From contig CM065383.1 of the NCBI GenBank assembly GCA_033060915.1, forward strand, positions 12,996,001 to 13,060,000: 64,000 nucleotides of DNA. The letters run 5' to 3'. A model generated the notes under the pieces. It made no database searches and was not told the DNA's origin. It was given only the letters and a program-made list of their open reading frames with translations. Of the stretch, positions 1-11,257 are shown piece by piece. The DNA is from Euryodendron excelsum (Eukaryota; Streptophyta; Magnoliopsida; Ericales; Pentaphylacaceae). A program made the translations under genes and the position numbers. Each line of letters starts with the position of its first letter. The first letter of the stretch is position 1.

Positions 1-825
1 AGTTCAAGCTCTAGTGGCTTAACGAATTTTTTAGTGCAGTGGTAACTACCCTTAAGAGGCATAAAATTGTCGTATCTTATCAAATTGATTAAAATACCAA
101 ACATTTTAACCTTTTAACATAAATTTCATATTTAACTCTAGACCTCGACAAGAGCATGCTGAAATTTCCTTCTATGATGCCATTGATCAAATCAGCAGAT
201 TTGGGTCACTTTCTGATTCATTTATTCACCACAATCTACTTTTGGTCACAATGGGGGGAACATACCCTGGGACGTGCCTCCTCATCTGTGCCGTTAATTA
301 ATAATGCTCTGAGTGAATTGTTTTATGTGTTTGTGAAAGATACCACTCTAGCCATTGGTGAATTGTTTCCTGTGTTTGTGAAAGATACCACTCTATATAT
401 AATCATCATCTCCTGTAAAGATAAGCGTCATTAGAGACTGTAATAATCGCATGCATGTATCAAATCACCAATGGCTTGTGCCCTCCTGTTTTCAGCTCTG
501 TAAAGCTTAAATCATTGCTATTGTTTTTTGTTACCTTTTTGTTTATTTTTTCTTTTTTTCTTTTTCACCTCTTCATGCAGCTTCAAACCTTACTACTATA
601 TCTTTTTCTTTGATTATCTCTGCCTTAAATTGAATGAATGAGTTATAAATCGATCATTTTATCTTCGGTGGGGAAAGGGAGGACAGGAGGGGGACCCCAT
701 TGGTCACGGACTTAGTATTTAGGGGGGACCCGTTACTCGGGGGGAGGGGGGGACCATTCATCATGTAGCTTACAACATAAATTTAATGTTCCTTCTTCCC
801 AACACCTACTATATATCTTTGAGCA
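1..825. other. Non-coding lead-in region
   Basis: No convincing gene is seen. The short open frames have no recognisable domain and no codon pattern. The stretch holds a small direct tandem repeat (313-402), a pyrimidine-rich tract near 530-560 and a G-rich patch near 670-750. It ends where the subtilase-derived palindrome begins. Confidence 0.6.
313..402. repeat. Two-copy 45-bp tandem repeat
   Basis: Two adjacent 45-bp units start with GTGAATTGTTT at 313 and 358 and share the stretch TTTGTGAAAGATACCACTCT, with a few substitutions between them. This is a simple local duplication with no coding meaning that I can see. Confidence 0.8.
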
Positions 826-1063
826 CGGACCTGGTAACGGGCACTGCCAGGGGAATGGCATCCAAAGCAAGAATAGCCATGTAAAAGGCCTTAAAGGATG
901 GCATATATATATATATATATTGTTGCTCTTCATAGGAGGAGTTGAAACTCTATACTATGCAAATTTCATTGTTAGAGGTGGGTTTACTGCTATAGAGAGA
1001 GGGATCTCTGTGTCTTCCTCTGCCGGCAATGGTGATCCATCTCCTAATTCGGTGGTTGGGTGG
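826..1063 (+). pseudogene. Subtilase fragment, plus-strand arm
   Basis: This is a decayed piece of a plant subtilisin-like serine protease. It aligns with the stretch just after the catalytic His in the copies at 11258 and 12294, at the DNA corresponding to residues G-T-A-R-G-I-A-S-K-A. It then picks up again at the segment that reads G-V-E-T-P-Y-Y and runs to the region that reads S-A-G-N-(D)-G. A TA-rich microsatellite (907-920) and a deletion replace part of the exon, and no frame stays open. It stands head-to-head with a minus-strand fragment of the same gene region, so the two are near-perfect inverted copies. It has no start, no catalytic Asp or Ser, and no promoter. It is a relic and not a gene. 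Confidence 0.75.
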
Positions 1064-1286
1064 TAGTCACCATTGCCAGCAGAGCAAGTCACAAAGATCC
1101 CTCTCGCCATAGAAGCAGACCCACATCTAGCAACAAAGTTCGCATGATATGGAGTTTCAGCTCCTCCTATGAACAGCACCAATATAGTACATATGGAAGC
1201 CAAAAGAATGAGAGCACCCATTCCAGGAACAGGCCTTTTACATGGCTATTCTTGCTTTGAATGCCATTCCCCTGGCAGTGCCCTTT
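831..1286. repeat. Subtilase-derived inverted repeat (palindrome)
   Basis: The sequence GGCACTGCCAGGGGAATGGC near 840 recurs as its reverse complement near 1262-1281. The similarity continues inward on both sides to a centre near 1063, where GGTGGTTGG abuts GTGGTAG. Each arm is about 220 bp with small indels. A transcript across it could fold into a long hairpin made of protease-gene sequence. Confidence 0.8.
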
Positions 1287-1480
1287 GTGAAGGTTAGCCT
1301 GCTGAAGTATTTTGTGAATGCCATGCCATTCCTCGCCAAAATGTTTCACAACCTTATCGGATTTGTGGTTTCCAAAACCCGAGCTGAAGTATTTTTCCCC
1401 GAATCAGTTTTCTGTTGCAGTGACTCGAGTTGAAGTCTGCTTTGTCTGCGCAGGACCCGTTCCAAACAGGAGGCACTGGC
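1064..1480 (-). pseudogene. Subtilase fragment, minus-strand arm
   Basis: Read on the minus strand, this covers more of the same subtilase than the facing arm. It runs from the region that reads G-P-V-P-A-G-W-K-G (near 1476) through the segment equivalent to N-R-K-L-I-G-A-K-Y-F, then the G-T-A-R-G-I-A-S-K-A region (near 1286-1240), and on to S-A-G-N-G near 1070. Frames are broken, and the block with the active-site His (GHGTH) is missing or unrecognisable. DNA further up on the minus strand (1838-2300) is an inverted copy of DNA upstream of the plus-strand subtilase locus. This piece is therefore the remnant of a whole duplicated locus, promoter side included, in inverted orientation. Confidence 0.75.
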
Positions 1481-1837
1481 TAAAGTCAACAGTGAAAAAC
1501 AGAGTATAGAACAGACTCAACAGAGAAGGGTGCCCTCTACCTCTAGGAGAAAGGAATGATAAGACTCCAAATGCAGGGTATAGAACGGAGTTGAAGGTTG
1601 CTCTGTTTTCATGGAGCAAAGAAACTTCAACAGATGTATATGACGTGGCACCTCAGGTTGTGTTGACTCAGGAACCACTTACATTACATTCATACCATTC
1701 ACTGAATTTAGTTGGTTAATCAATTTTCTTGAGTTCTTTTTTTTTTTTTTTTTTTGGGTATCTACCATTTATTTGTAGAGTCAAGGGGGAAAAAAAAAAT
1801 GAAGAAACATCATAAACCTTGCAGTTGATTAAATGAA

Positions 1838-2300
1838 TGTGGAAGGTTTGCTGTCTCTAAATAGTATTTTTTGCTACCCGAAACGCAGCATACTCTGGAA
1901 AATTTACATTGATTTGCAATATTTTTGATTCATAATCATGCGTTATTAGAAAATCCATTGACACGGATAGATCATATGCATTAGATCAACCGCAAATAGG
2001 AACGGTTTTGTTTAGCAGCAAGTGGAAAAACAATAAATCTTCCTTTCAAAGAAATATTTCTAAGCATAGTAGAAAGTCCATTGTATTATATATCTTAATC
2101 CGGAAGTAATGGGTTTGAAAACAGAGCATTTAATCACAATGACACTCACTTTTCCAATGGAGGAAAATGGCAGTATTTTCAGATGTATTAGTTGTATAAC
2201 CATTGTTGTCGGCTCTAAGTTTGAGTTAATATTCCAATTTGCACCATTAGCCTTTAAACTTTATTTGAGGTGGAGTTGCCAATGCATATAGTTTATTGGT
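1838..2300 (-). repeat. Inverted copy of subtilase upstream DNA
   Basis: The reverse complement of this stretch matches 9890-10350. Anchors are TGCATTGGCAACTCCACCTC (9917 onward, and in reverse complement near 2265-2286), ACCTTCCACATT (near 10320 and 1840) and GTTGCGTTTCGG-like sequence (near 10275 and 1880). The order of anchors is conserved, so this is one inverted duplication and not scattered hits. No gene is seen in it, nor in the spacer 1481-1837. Confidence 0.75.
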
Positions 2301-2706
2301 TTCAAAACTTCAGGTGAATCGTTGGTTTAACCCTTTTCTTTTAGTAGAATGATGTCTACTGAATATCACGAACTCAGCTCCATAGCTTGAAAAAGTTCTC
2401 ATAAATTTTTCGATGGTTATTCTTAGAGGAGAACTTAATTGATGTATATGGATTTCATCTAACCTTAGAGGAATTCCTCCTGCCTTATATACGTGGTAGT
2501 GTAACATTTGACTATGTATTTAAATTTATGTTTTTATTTGAGTGTCTTTTACAATATAGCAATCTGATGAATAGTGTCTAAAATTTAAAAAAAGTTTAAT
2601 AAAATTATTAATACGGATAAGACTAAACTGAATTTCTTGAGCTAGGTCCTTCTTAAGAGTCTTCAAAAACAGAAAAGAAAAAAATACAAAATAAGGAGGG
2701 TCCAAG
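2301..2706. other. Intergenic, nothing recognised
   Basis: AT-rich non-coding DNA between the inverted duplicate and a small MITE-like element. No conserved motif, gene or terminal repeat was seen. Confidence 0.5.
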
Positions 2707-2911
2707 TAGGGACGGAACTAGGTGTGGACAGTGAGGGGGCATGACCCCCTTACTTTGACAAAATTCTGTTTAGATCCTCTAGATTTTAGGTATTTATGAT
2801 AAGTAATAATATGTTGATCCTCCCAAAATTCAAAAAAAATTACGTTGACTTGCCAAAATTCAAAAAAATTTTACCTTGGCCCCCTTTGTAAACTTTTTAG
2901 TTCTGTCCCTA
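2707..2911. mobile_element. Small MITE-like element, ~205 bp
   Basis: The left end reads TAGGGACGGAACTA and the right end TAGTTCTGTCCCTA, imperfect inverted repeats of 14 bp with two mismatches. The inside is AT-rich and includes a short internal direct repeat (TGCCAAAATTCAAAAAAA-type). No coding capacity. I could not find a convincing target-site duplication, so the superfamily is open. The size and ends suit a miniature inverted-repeat element. Confidence 0.6.
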
Positions 2912-3490
2912 TGAGAAATTATTATATCCAACTCTATGTTTCAAACTCTTTTCTAACATGTCAGTTCTCATAAATCAAGCATATATGTTTGGAACCCTAA
3001 AATAATTGCTCATTTGTTTCTCTGCCGTGTGTTAATTGTCATTGTAATTGGGATTACAGGAGAGGTAGGTCAATGTTAAATATATTCATTTGTAGTGAGG
3101 CATTTTAGTAAATCTAAGATTAGAAGAGTAACACCAGTAAATAATTTTTTAATTAATTAATTATTGTTAATGATGTTTTGTATAGTTGTACAAAGTATAA
3201 GTAAAAGTAGAATTTACAATTTTCTACACCTTATATAACCAGACAAGGTACTATTTTTGGGTACACAAACTGGATATACATATAGGCTATTACAAGCATC
3301 TGCCAAGGAGAATTACTTGTCAACACGACACAATCATCTACTCAAGACCCTAAGTCCCACCGAACAATTATGCAAACTTGAACTCAAGCATTGAATGAGA
3401 AAATTCGAGTACTTATTTACTGAACCAACTAATTGATGGTCATTTCTAACCACCTTATCCCTCCACTATTACAAAGTCGGCCCACTGACC
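2912..3490. other. Intergenic, nothing recognised
   Basis: AT-rich DNA without a supported gene. It ends where the segmental duplication shared with 54412 begins. Confidence 0.5.
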
Positions 3491-5165
3491 CTAGGAGCTT
3501 GAGAACCCATCAAGCTATCACGCCCAACTAGCTCAATCCTAAGGATGACATAAACAAAAGGATCCACCTAATAGGAATTTGATGGCCTGTGGGTTGGGCT
3601 GGAAGCCCCAACAAAAAAATGAAGTAAAGTGGACTCATGAGCCCAAAAAAAAACCAACTAAAATCCTACTTATTGCACCTTTCCCTATTGTGCATTTTAG
3701 TACCACCTTGAGCAGGGGCTCTCGGTAACATGGGAAAGGGCATTGTATGACTATGACCTCACAAATTTAATTTACAAATGGCTCTTATGATTTTTATATT
3801 TTGAAAGTGATGCATGATAGTCATTTAAAAGTATGAAAAAGAAGTTTCGGAATTTGGGTCATGAAACTTTTATCTATACAATAAAAATATTGGTGACATT
3901 AGCTTTTAGAATTTGGATTTTTTTCTACCTGTTAAAATAATCGTAGATAGATAGATGGACAGGTAGAACAATGGGTAAGAGTATTTTAATTTAGTATAAG
4001 AAAAGATGCTTTGGATTGTGTGGTTTATTTCATTTGAATATTGTGTTTTTTTTTTTCTAGTAACTAAGCTGACCCAAATAAACTTAGATTAGTACAAAAG
4101 TCCTACGGTGATATCTACTCCACACGTGGTTTGAATCAACTTATTTGATTTATTTTTTTCACTTAAAATGTGTTAAATTTATATTTTTAACTAGCAAATA
4201 TAAAAAAATTTATGAAAACAGTCACAAGCCACTTAAATAGTTCAACTTATAAGTTGACCAAACGAGAAATTGACAGAAAAGCAACGCATTGTGTAAATAA
4301 AAGTTTATTTGTAAGCTCTTTGAGCAAAACTAAAGTGTCAAAAGTTCATATTATCTTCAAATAAGCTCTCTTTTATGGGTCTTGCTAATATGCTTAAGAT
4401 ACATGTTAAGCATGCATTGTTTAGTTGTATAATATGAGGGGTTTATATTTTTTTTACAATTTATAACGTTTGTACAACTAGACAATTTATGCTTAAAATG
4501 ATAACATTTGTTATCTTTTATTGACACTTTTTTCAAAGACCATACATGTAAAACATTATTTTCACAAATATCACTACTAGGCCTTCTCACTTTCATACAT
4601 TAGGCCCATCATTGAGTTGCATAATTTTAGTGTTTCATTACTTGACTAAAACCTTGCCAACAACGTACCAACTAACCCATCTAAAAAAAACATACCAAGT
4701 AACAAAATTCTTCGACATTTTGGAAATATCTCGAATTATGTTGCTATTTTCATCAAAGGAATGTATTTTATATCCATATTGCATATTTTAACAATTTTTA
4801 AATTTTTTCAACTTTTATGTATATTATATATTATTCCTAAATGTTTTTTTTTTAATTTCTGGAATTATTCAAAATAATTGAAGCATATCAACTCATATTT
4901 TTGAAAACTTTAAATATAAATCTATTTCTAACCAATTTTTAATTCTTTTATAAACAAATTACAAATTTTTCTCCCAATTACTCCAGAATCATGAATTATT
5001 AAGTTATACAATGGGTGATATTCATATTTTTACTGTACAACTCTATTCATGCATGTTTGTTTAACATCTACCTTCAAAGCACAAATTAACATTTACTTTT
5101 TAAATAAGGCTGATGGAATAAATAACAGGAGATAAAAGGTTCATAATAGCTTCCATTTGAATGTT
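3491..5165 (+). repeat. Segmental duplication, copy 1
   Basis: From GGAGCTTGAGAACCCATCAA to about 5165 this stretch is collinear with 54412-59055. Shared anchors include GGATCCACCT (near 3560 and 54481), GATAACATTTGT (near 4500 and 57350), CTCTATTCATGCATGTTTGT (near 5041 and 58921) and the AAGGCTGATGGAATA-type sequence (near 5106 and 58995). This copy lacks the Helitron-like element and the solo LTR that interrupt the other, so it shows the pre-insertion state. No gene is supported in it. Its age, original extent and orientation of origin are unknown. Confidence 0.85.
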
Positions 5166-6569
5166 TCAATGATGGCTCATTCAAACTACCAGGGTCATCT
5201 CAACAAACTTGGCCCAAATGTGCTGACTTCAACATCGTCATCCAGAGGTCCTGAAGGTTCTTATTTTTGTCCATTAATAACATCATATAGTTAGCTTTGT
5301 TGGGCCTCATTCTCATTTTGTTATGGAAGCTAACTAAAATAACGTCATCCAGAGGCCAGGAATTCATCTTGGGGGACAAGAACATCTCTATAAAATAATT
5401 TTCAACTAATAATGCAAGCTAGATTTAATATGTCAGAAAAATTCTTTATAGCATTAGTTTACACTCAAGAAAAAATCGAGCTGTGTTTTTATATCTAAAT
5501 TTTATTCAAAATCTCAATAATTAGGTATATATAAGCATAGGAGTTGGGCCATAGTCAAAACAAATCACAATTAAATAAAAAATAAGCCCAAATAGCACAA
5601 TCATAGGCCATAATATATAAAATTGTAAATGAAAAATACCATTTTATTATGAAAGTTATTTTTTTTCCTTGATTCTATACTAAATATAATATTTTTTAAA
5701 ATTGGAGCGGGGCCACTTTAATATGTTAAAAAAATTTTGCCTAATTTTTACTACATCTAATAAGGTTCTTTAAATATTAGAGGGCCATGGCCCCTTCGGT
5801 CAATACACGGCTTCAGCCATGATTGCGTACTAATAGAGTTGAATAATTGGCACTCAAAGACTATCACCTAAGAAAAACCGTAGCCCCTTCTACGGAAATG
5901 AAGAAGCCGGAGCCTCGCTAAGAAAAATGAACAAAGAAAAGCAAAGGTAAAAGAGAGCTGAGAAAAAAAGAGAAACGGTGGTAGGTGAGTCGTCTATGAA
6001 CCAATAGGAGTTGCAGAACTCATGATTTCTTGCCAAGGGCAAGAGTTGTTTCAAAGTACTTGGTCTGATAATTGTTTTGGCTTGTATGAGATAGGAAAGT
6101 ATACAAAATTTGAAATTAATCAAGATACGCGCAAGTTGATTTGAACACTCGATTAACCAAAAAAAAAAAAAAAATACTGACTCATTTGAAGCACAGCTCA
6201 ACACTAATTTATGAACCAATAACAAAATATTGAAGGATAAATGAGTCATTTGAAGGAGGACCGAAAATCAAGAGTAAATAGGCAAAAGACATACTTTTGT
6301 CAAAATTTTAAGAGTAATGCTAGAGTTTTCAGTTTTTTTTCACCAGATTATCATTATGGATATACATAAGGTGATAGGGTTCACATTATTTAATATATGT
6401 GAGGTTCACTTACTTGTATTTATCTATGATGATAATTCGGTAGACAATGACTATAACATTTTTTAAATTTTAAATTAATATAAATGTGTATATATACATT
6501 TGTATCCTTCTTTTTTTTTTTTGGGTCTGAATATACATTTGTATCTGAAAGAAGGTATGGCAAAAAGAG
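5166..6569. other. Intergenic, nothing recognised
   Basis: Non-coding AT-rich DNA. The 119-codon minus-strand open frame at 5890-6249 contains a poly-Phe run encoded by an A tract and resembles no family I know. I treat it as chance. Confidence 0.5.
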
Positions 6570-7550
6570 CATCTATCTGGAGCCCCAAGCCTTGTAGGTT
6601 TTGACCAATCAATGGGTCGGGCTGGGTTAGCCCATGGCTAAATTTTTGAAGCCCAATCCCAGCCATGGGCCTATAAATATGGGTTCACAGGTCGGGCTTG
6701 GCCCATATGGGCTAATGTGGGGGTTGATTGGGGTTTTTTTTATTATATAATCTTTAAAATTAATTGGAAAAAATAAAAACTTATAATATAAAGTTTGAAA
6801 GGACATTATATCAACTAATCACGCTTATTGAGTTATTAACAGTTATGTATATATTGATGCAGTCCATTTAGGATTTTCTAGTACAAAGCCTAAAACAGTT
6901 TTAGCATAAAAGAAAAGAATGTCTAAAAATTTAATAAGGAAATAGTAACACTGGTTTTAGATAATTATTGGGCCACTAAATAAAAAGAAAAAGAAAAGAC
7001 GGAAGGAAGGGAAAAGAAGAAAAGAAAAATACAAGTGAATCTTATGAATCATGTTATTTATTTTGTTATTTTGCATTATTGTAAGTGAATAACATCAGGT
7101 TGATTTCAAAAATCTTTTCATTTTGTTTTTTATTTATTAGATAGGAAGTATCTCATAAAAAAGTTGAGGGAAAAAGAATTTGTCTGCTTCACTTTCACTT
7201 TTTTTTTTTTTAAAAGTACATTTATCTTCAAACATATCACATTGTGGATTCATATAAGCTGAATTTAGTACAAGTGTTTTGGGCTAAACACTAGTGTTAA
7301 TTGGAAATTTTCAAAATTATGGTGATACATCATACATGTCTCATAAAAAATACAAAAATTTAGGCTTGACGGACCAAATTAGGCCTTTCCGCAGGCCGCC
7401 CACAGGCTATTTGGAGGGCTAAAAATGAGCTAGGGTTCGGGCTACGACCCACTCACTAACCAAAACTTTAGGCCCAGGCACAACTCCTCCCTCCTGGGGC
7501 TGGGCCGGGCTATGCTTCTGGTTCGGAGCAGGTTTGATGACCCTTATTGA
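6570..7550. mobile_element. Possible non-autonomous hAT-like element
   Basis: The left part holds a GC-rich block reading TCAATGGGTCGGGCTGGG near 6608. The right part (7490-7545) holds CTGGGGCTGGGCCGGGC followed by GGTTTGATGACCC, roughly the reverse complement of the left block. Such ends, with a GGGC-rich subterminal region around an AT-rich core without genes, are typical of non-autonomous hAT elements in plants. The exact ends and the 8-bp target duplication are not clear, so boundaries are approximate. Confidence 0.35.
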
Positions 7551-9112
7551 GGATCCTTTAGTTAGTACTGCATTCAAGCAGGCTATGTCTTGAATTTAAA
7601 ATTTGTTGAGAGAAAAGAAAAAAAATAAGAAAATGAGGGAGGGAAGCTATATAAATTCTTTGATGTTGTGTGGGCCTGTTTGATACCATTTTCGCTTTCA
7701 AAAATCTAATAAAATAAAAAACAAAACATGTTTGGTAAAATTTTTGTTTTATTTTGTTTTCAAAAAACCAAAAACACGAAACAAAAATTGGGCTAAAACG
7801 GAAAACAGCAAAAATAATGTTTTTTCATGTTTTCAAAACACAAATGGGCACGACAAATACTCCATTTTTTTATTTGCTTCGAATCCCACTCGCAACAAAT
7901 TCTTCTAGATATGTATATATATATAAAGGGTATGATTTATATATACATATGCATCCAAAGTGATATTATTGTTTAGTGTTTTATATTTAGATTTGATATA
8001 ACAAAATCAAAATAACATGGATTTGAATCAAGAACCTGAATGAGGAAAATTGAAAAAAGGCAGGGGTGGCTGGGAATGTAAGGGCATCTATCTGGTCAGA
8101 TAGAAAACATGGGTTTGAATCAAGAATCTGAATGAGGAAAATATTTGGATGGGTTACCTTTCATCCATTCTAACTATGGGTGAAGAAGATGAATGCATGC
8201 ATGCATGCTCCCGATGGTGCATGGTTGCCCCAGTAGCCGTTTCGGGTGGGATGACAAGCCCAGGCCAAGAGAAAGCCTCACATGCAATACTGCTTAGCCG
8301 GTTCAATGCCTGTGTAAAGACTGGTCAGGTGCTTGCCAGTTGCCACACCCACTCCATGATGGTGATATATATAGCTCTTCCAGGGAACTCTATGTTGTCT
8401 TTACTTCTTTTTTATTTTTACCCATTTTCAGCTATATATATACACACACACAAAACAAACATCATCTTCTTCATTCTATGGCAAACAACTCTGTGATAAC
8501 AACAGCTTAGCTTTGAAGCTATGCCTTCTGCACAATTATTCACCATTTCATTTTTTTCAAATTCGGAGCCTTTGAATAATGATGCCTTTCCTAGCTAATT
8601 TGTTTTTCCACATCTTGCCTTCCCCATCCCCTTCTCTCTTTTCCCCTTAGTTTATGAGATTGTTCTTGAAAAATTGACAAAACTGTTGGTTGCTTATTGT
8701 TTCATAGTTCTAATACTAAATTTTAATGCAGGGACCATGTGAATTTTGGGGTGCTGAATGTTTACAGTACAAAGTGGGGACCAAAGCTTGATGATCAACT
8801 TCGGTGTTGAAGGTGTCCCTCATTTGCATTCTTGGACAAACAGAGTAATTTATTAACCTTCTCATGGTTTATAACCCTCTCTTCGATTCCTTGTATGCAA
8901 TTTAAGAACACTTAATTCTCTCTTAGAATTTTTGCATCCTGATTGAAGGAACTTGGGCACTCCATGGTCATAAAGAGCCTGGTCCATCTTTTAAGCCAGC
9001 AATTCCAGCTAGTTTAAGGCTATAGTATTGCATACTAATAGAGCTGAACTTAGGACCTGGGGGATATTTGCAGACTTGATCTAACTTCTGTAATAAGGTG
9101 CCAAAAAGGATT

Positions 9113-9118
<6 letters not shown>
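7551..9118. other. Intergenic with one dispersed repeat
   Basis: No gene is supported. A stretch near 7680-7840 is rich in AAAAC/GTTTT runs that can pair with each other, which suggests a decayed foldback element, but the ends are unclear. The part 8060-8360 resembles 50470-50730. A TATATATA/ACACACAC tract lies at 8434-8451. Confidence 0.45.
8060..8360 (+). repeat. Dispersed repeat, copy 1 (pair with 50470-50730)
   Basis: Shared words occur in the same order in both places: GGGCATCTATCTGGTCAGATA against GGCCATCTAAGTGGTCAGATA, then CATGGGTTTGAATCAA, CTGAATGA, GAAGAAGATG and TGCTTGCCA. The two copies differ by many indels. The 115-codon open frame at 8149-8496 falls inside this repeat and I do not treat it as a gene. 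Confidence 0.6.

Positions 9119-9186
<68 letters not shown>
9119..9186 (+). repeat. (GA)n microsatellite
   Basis: An uninterrupted GA dinucleotide run of about 68 bp, the longest in the window. Confidence 0.98.
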
Positions 9187-9188
<2 letters not shown>

Positions 9189-9889
9189 ATTTTCTACTTG
9201 GTCCCCTCTCTAAAAAACAAAAGAAGAAAAAAGAACTCGTAGGCAAGAAAATAATGGATGTGTGTTATGGTTGAACGTCACTTTTCAATTTCTATATACG
9301 CTTATTGTTTGTAGCACCTCAAAAATTCATGTACTAACAGCCCCTCACAGAGTAACTAATGCTTACATTAGAAAAAGAGCAAGTGTCATCTTCTTTCTCT
9401 GTTGGAGACTGAATGCCATTGTGCACAGACTAAGATGGACCTTTCAATATACCTAGAAATAGGTACCACTGTCTCATTGTGTCATCATGCTTTGCCACTG
9501 CTTCAACACCTATTGCAAGAATGTCAGCCTTTAAGCTAATATAAAGCGCTTGCACTGTCCCACCATCTCTCTTATAATTATCAGTATTACCAGGCCACCG
9601 TTACTACCACTAATGGCTAAATTGTCATTACCCAGATTCAATTTCAGAACATATTAACTAAAGTTTTACATGTCAGATTAGTGTTTGATTAATCTGAGGA
9701 CGAGAGCATATTAAATTTGATTACAACCGAAAATAATGAAAGTAATTTGGTGGAGCCCCATTTATGTATAACCAAAACCAACTATGTCTATTTAGATGTA
9801 TGAGTGATTATATGTTAAGAAATGGTTTCTCAAATATAGGCTGACCATATATGTCAAGAAATATTAGTGTAGCACATCAAACATCTACC
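9187..9889. other. Intergenic, nothing recognised
   Basis: No supported gene or repeat boundary. It ends at the block shared in inverted orientation with 1838-2300. Confidence 0.5.
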
Positions 9890-10350
9890 TCATATTTTGA
9901 AATCCTTTAAGTTCCATGCATTGGCAACTCCACCTCAGATAAAGCCTGATGGCTAATATTACAAACAGGCATCTGTAACTCTAATTAGAGCCCAGTAACC
10001 ATGGTTACAACTCATAATCACATTTGAAAATACTGTCATAATATTCCTGCTCTTTTTTTTTTTTCCTCCTCAAATCCATTGCTTTCGGTTTAGATTTGAT
10101 AAAATAATGGACCTTCTACTATGTTTAGAAATAGTGCTTTGCATAAAAAAATTTAACACTTTTTCCACCTCCATCTACTATGATCAAATGCATTTATATT
10201 TGAAATTGATCTATCTAATGCATGATCTATCTGTGTCATTACTCATAAGCATGATTATGATTGATTTCAAGTATGTTGCGTTTCGGATACGTAAAATACT
10301 AATCAGAGGCTGCATATATACCTTCCACATTAAGCTGAACATTGCAAGTT
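9890..10350 (+). repeat. Subtilase upstream block (pair of 1838-2300)
   Basis: This block is the direct-orientation partner of the inverted copy at 1838-2300. It sits about 1 kb upstream of the subtilase tandem pair. It is non-coding and is the outer anchor of the large inverted duplication in this end of the window. Confidence 0.75.
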
Positions 10351-11039
10351 CTGGAATGTTTCTGCAATTTTCTTCTTCTTAGTCACTCGTGACTCTAGAA
10401 ATTATAGATTCCAATAAAAACCTCATAAATTGATTAAACAGCTGTATTCAGTGAATAAGATAATGAAACATCAGGCTAAAGTTCAGTAGGTGGTTTTTGA
10501 GTGAGCTTTGGCTCAAACTACAATACTCAATGTCTACTAAACAAGTTGAAAAATTCACAAACTTCTGTGAAGAATTTTGGCAAGGGGAATCTGAGTGACA
10601 AGGTTATGTGTAGACTGGGAAACCATAAGGGTAAAGAAGTGACAAGGTTATGGGTAGGCTGTGAATTCATAATAGCCTCATATAGCTAGTTTACAGTCAT
10701 TTTGGTTGCTAGCCCATTTTAAGCCACTGTTAGTCCCAAAGCTCCCAGTAAGCGAAGATGCAAAATAATTCCTTAAGTATCGTGAGTTATTTTTGTCCTT
10801 GCAGAATCATTTGCCCAATCAAAGGTAAGGGCTGCCCATGCTTTGGACCACCATACCGAAAATCATGTAAATAAGGCATTCTAGTCTAATATTATTTTAG
10901 TGGAGGATGAAAAATATTCCTTCTCATTTCCTTTCCCCCCTACAGATTCCAAGCAACAAACGAAGCATTATCTCTGATTTTCCTTTTACCTTCTCTTGTT
11001 TAATTTGTAAAACTTGCTGCCAAACGAAACCTAAGGAGC
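10351..11039. other. Upstream region of subtilase locus
   Basis: No gene seen. The sequence is moderately AT-rich and leads into the promoter-proximal block that is duplicated at 11070 and 12106. Confidence 0.5.
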
Positions 11040-11041
11040 CA

Positions 11042-11257
11042 CATTATAAATAGAAGTTGAAGTGGCTTTGCTCCTCACTCCCTCCATATCCAGTCCATCA
11101 ATCCTTTGCTGCAGGTCTGCAATGGCCTCCTACCATTTTCCTTCCCTTGTTCGTTTATTGCTGCCAAACACAACCTTAGGCGCCTCATTATAAATATTAG
11201 TTGAAGTGGCTTTGCTCATCACTCCCTCCATATCCAGTCCATCAATCCTTCACTGCA
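11042..11257 (+). promoter_or_regulatory. Core promoter and leader of subtilase copy A
   Basis: Two near-identical promoter segments lie in tandem. TTATAAATA at 11045 precedes a first leader ending in an ATG near 11122. The second TATA box, TATAAATA at 11189-11196, lies about 60 bp before the ATG at 11258. The segments share GTTGAAGTGGCTTTGCTC. The same leader recurs 1036 bp downstream before copy B, which shows that promoter and gene were duplicated together. Confidence 0.55.

Noticed and set aside
156..434. 92-codon plus-strand open frame
   Set aside because: It runs through the 45-bp tandem repeat, has no domain, and shows no promoter or splice pattern. Chance frame.
5890..6249. 119-codon minus-strand open frame with poly-Phe
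   Set aside because: The Phe run comes from an A tract. No homology or conserved motif; AT-rich chance frame.
8149..8496. 115-codon plus-strand open frame
   Set aside because: Falls in a dispersed repeat whose other copy (50470-50730) has no matching frame.
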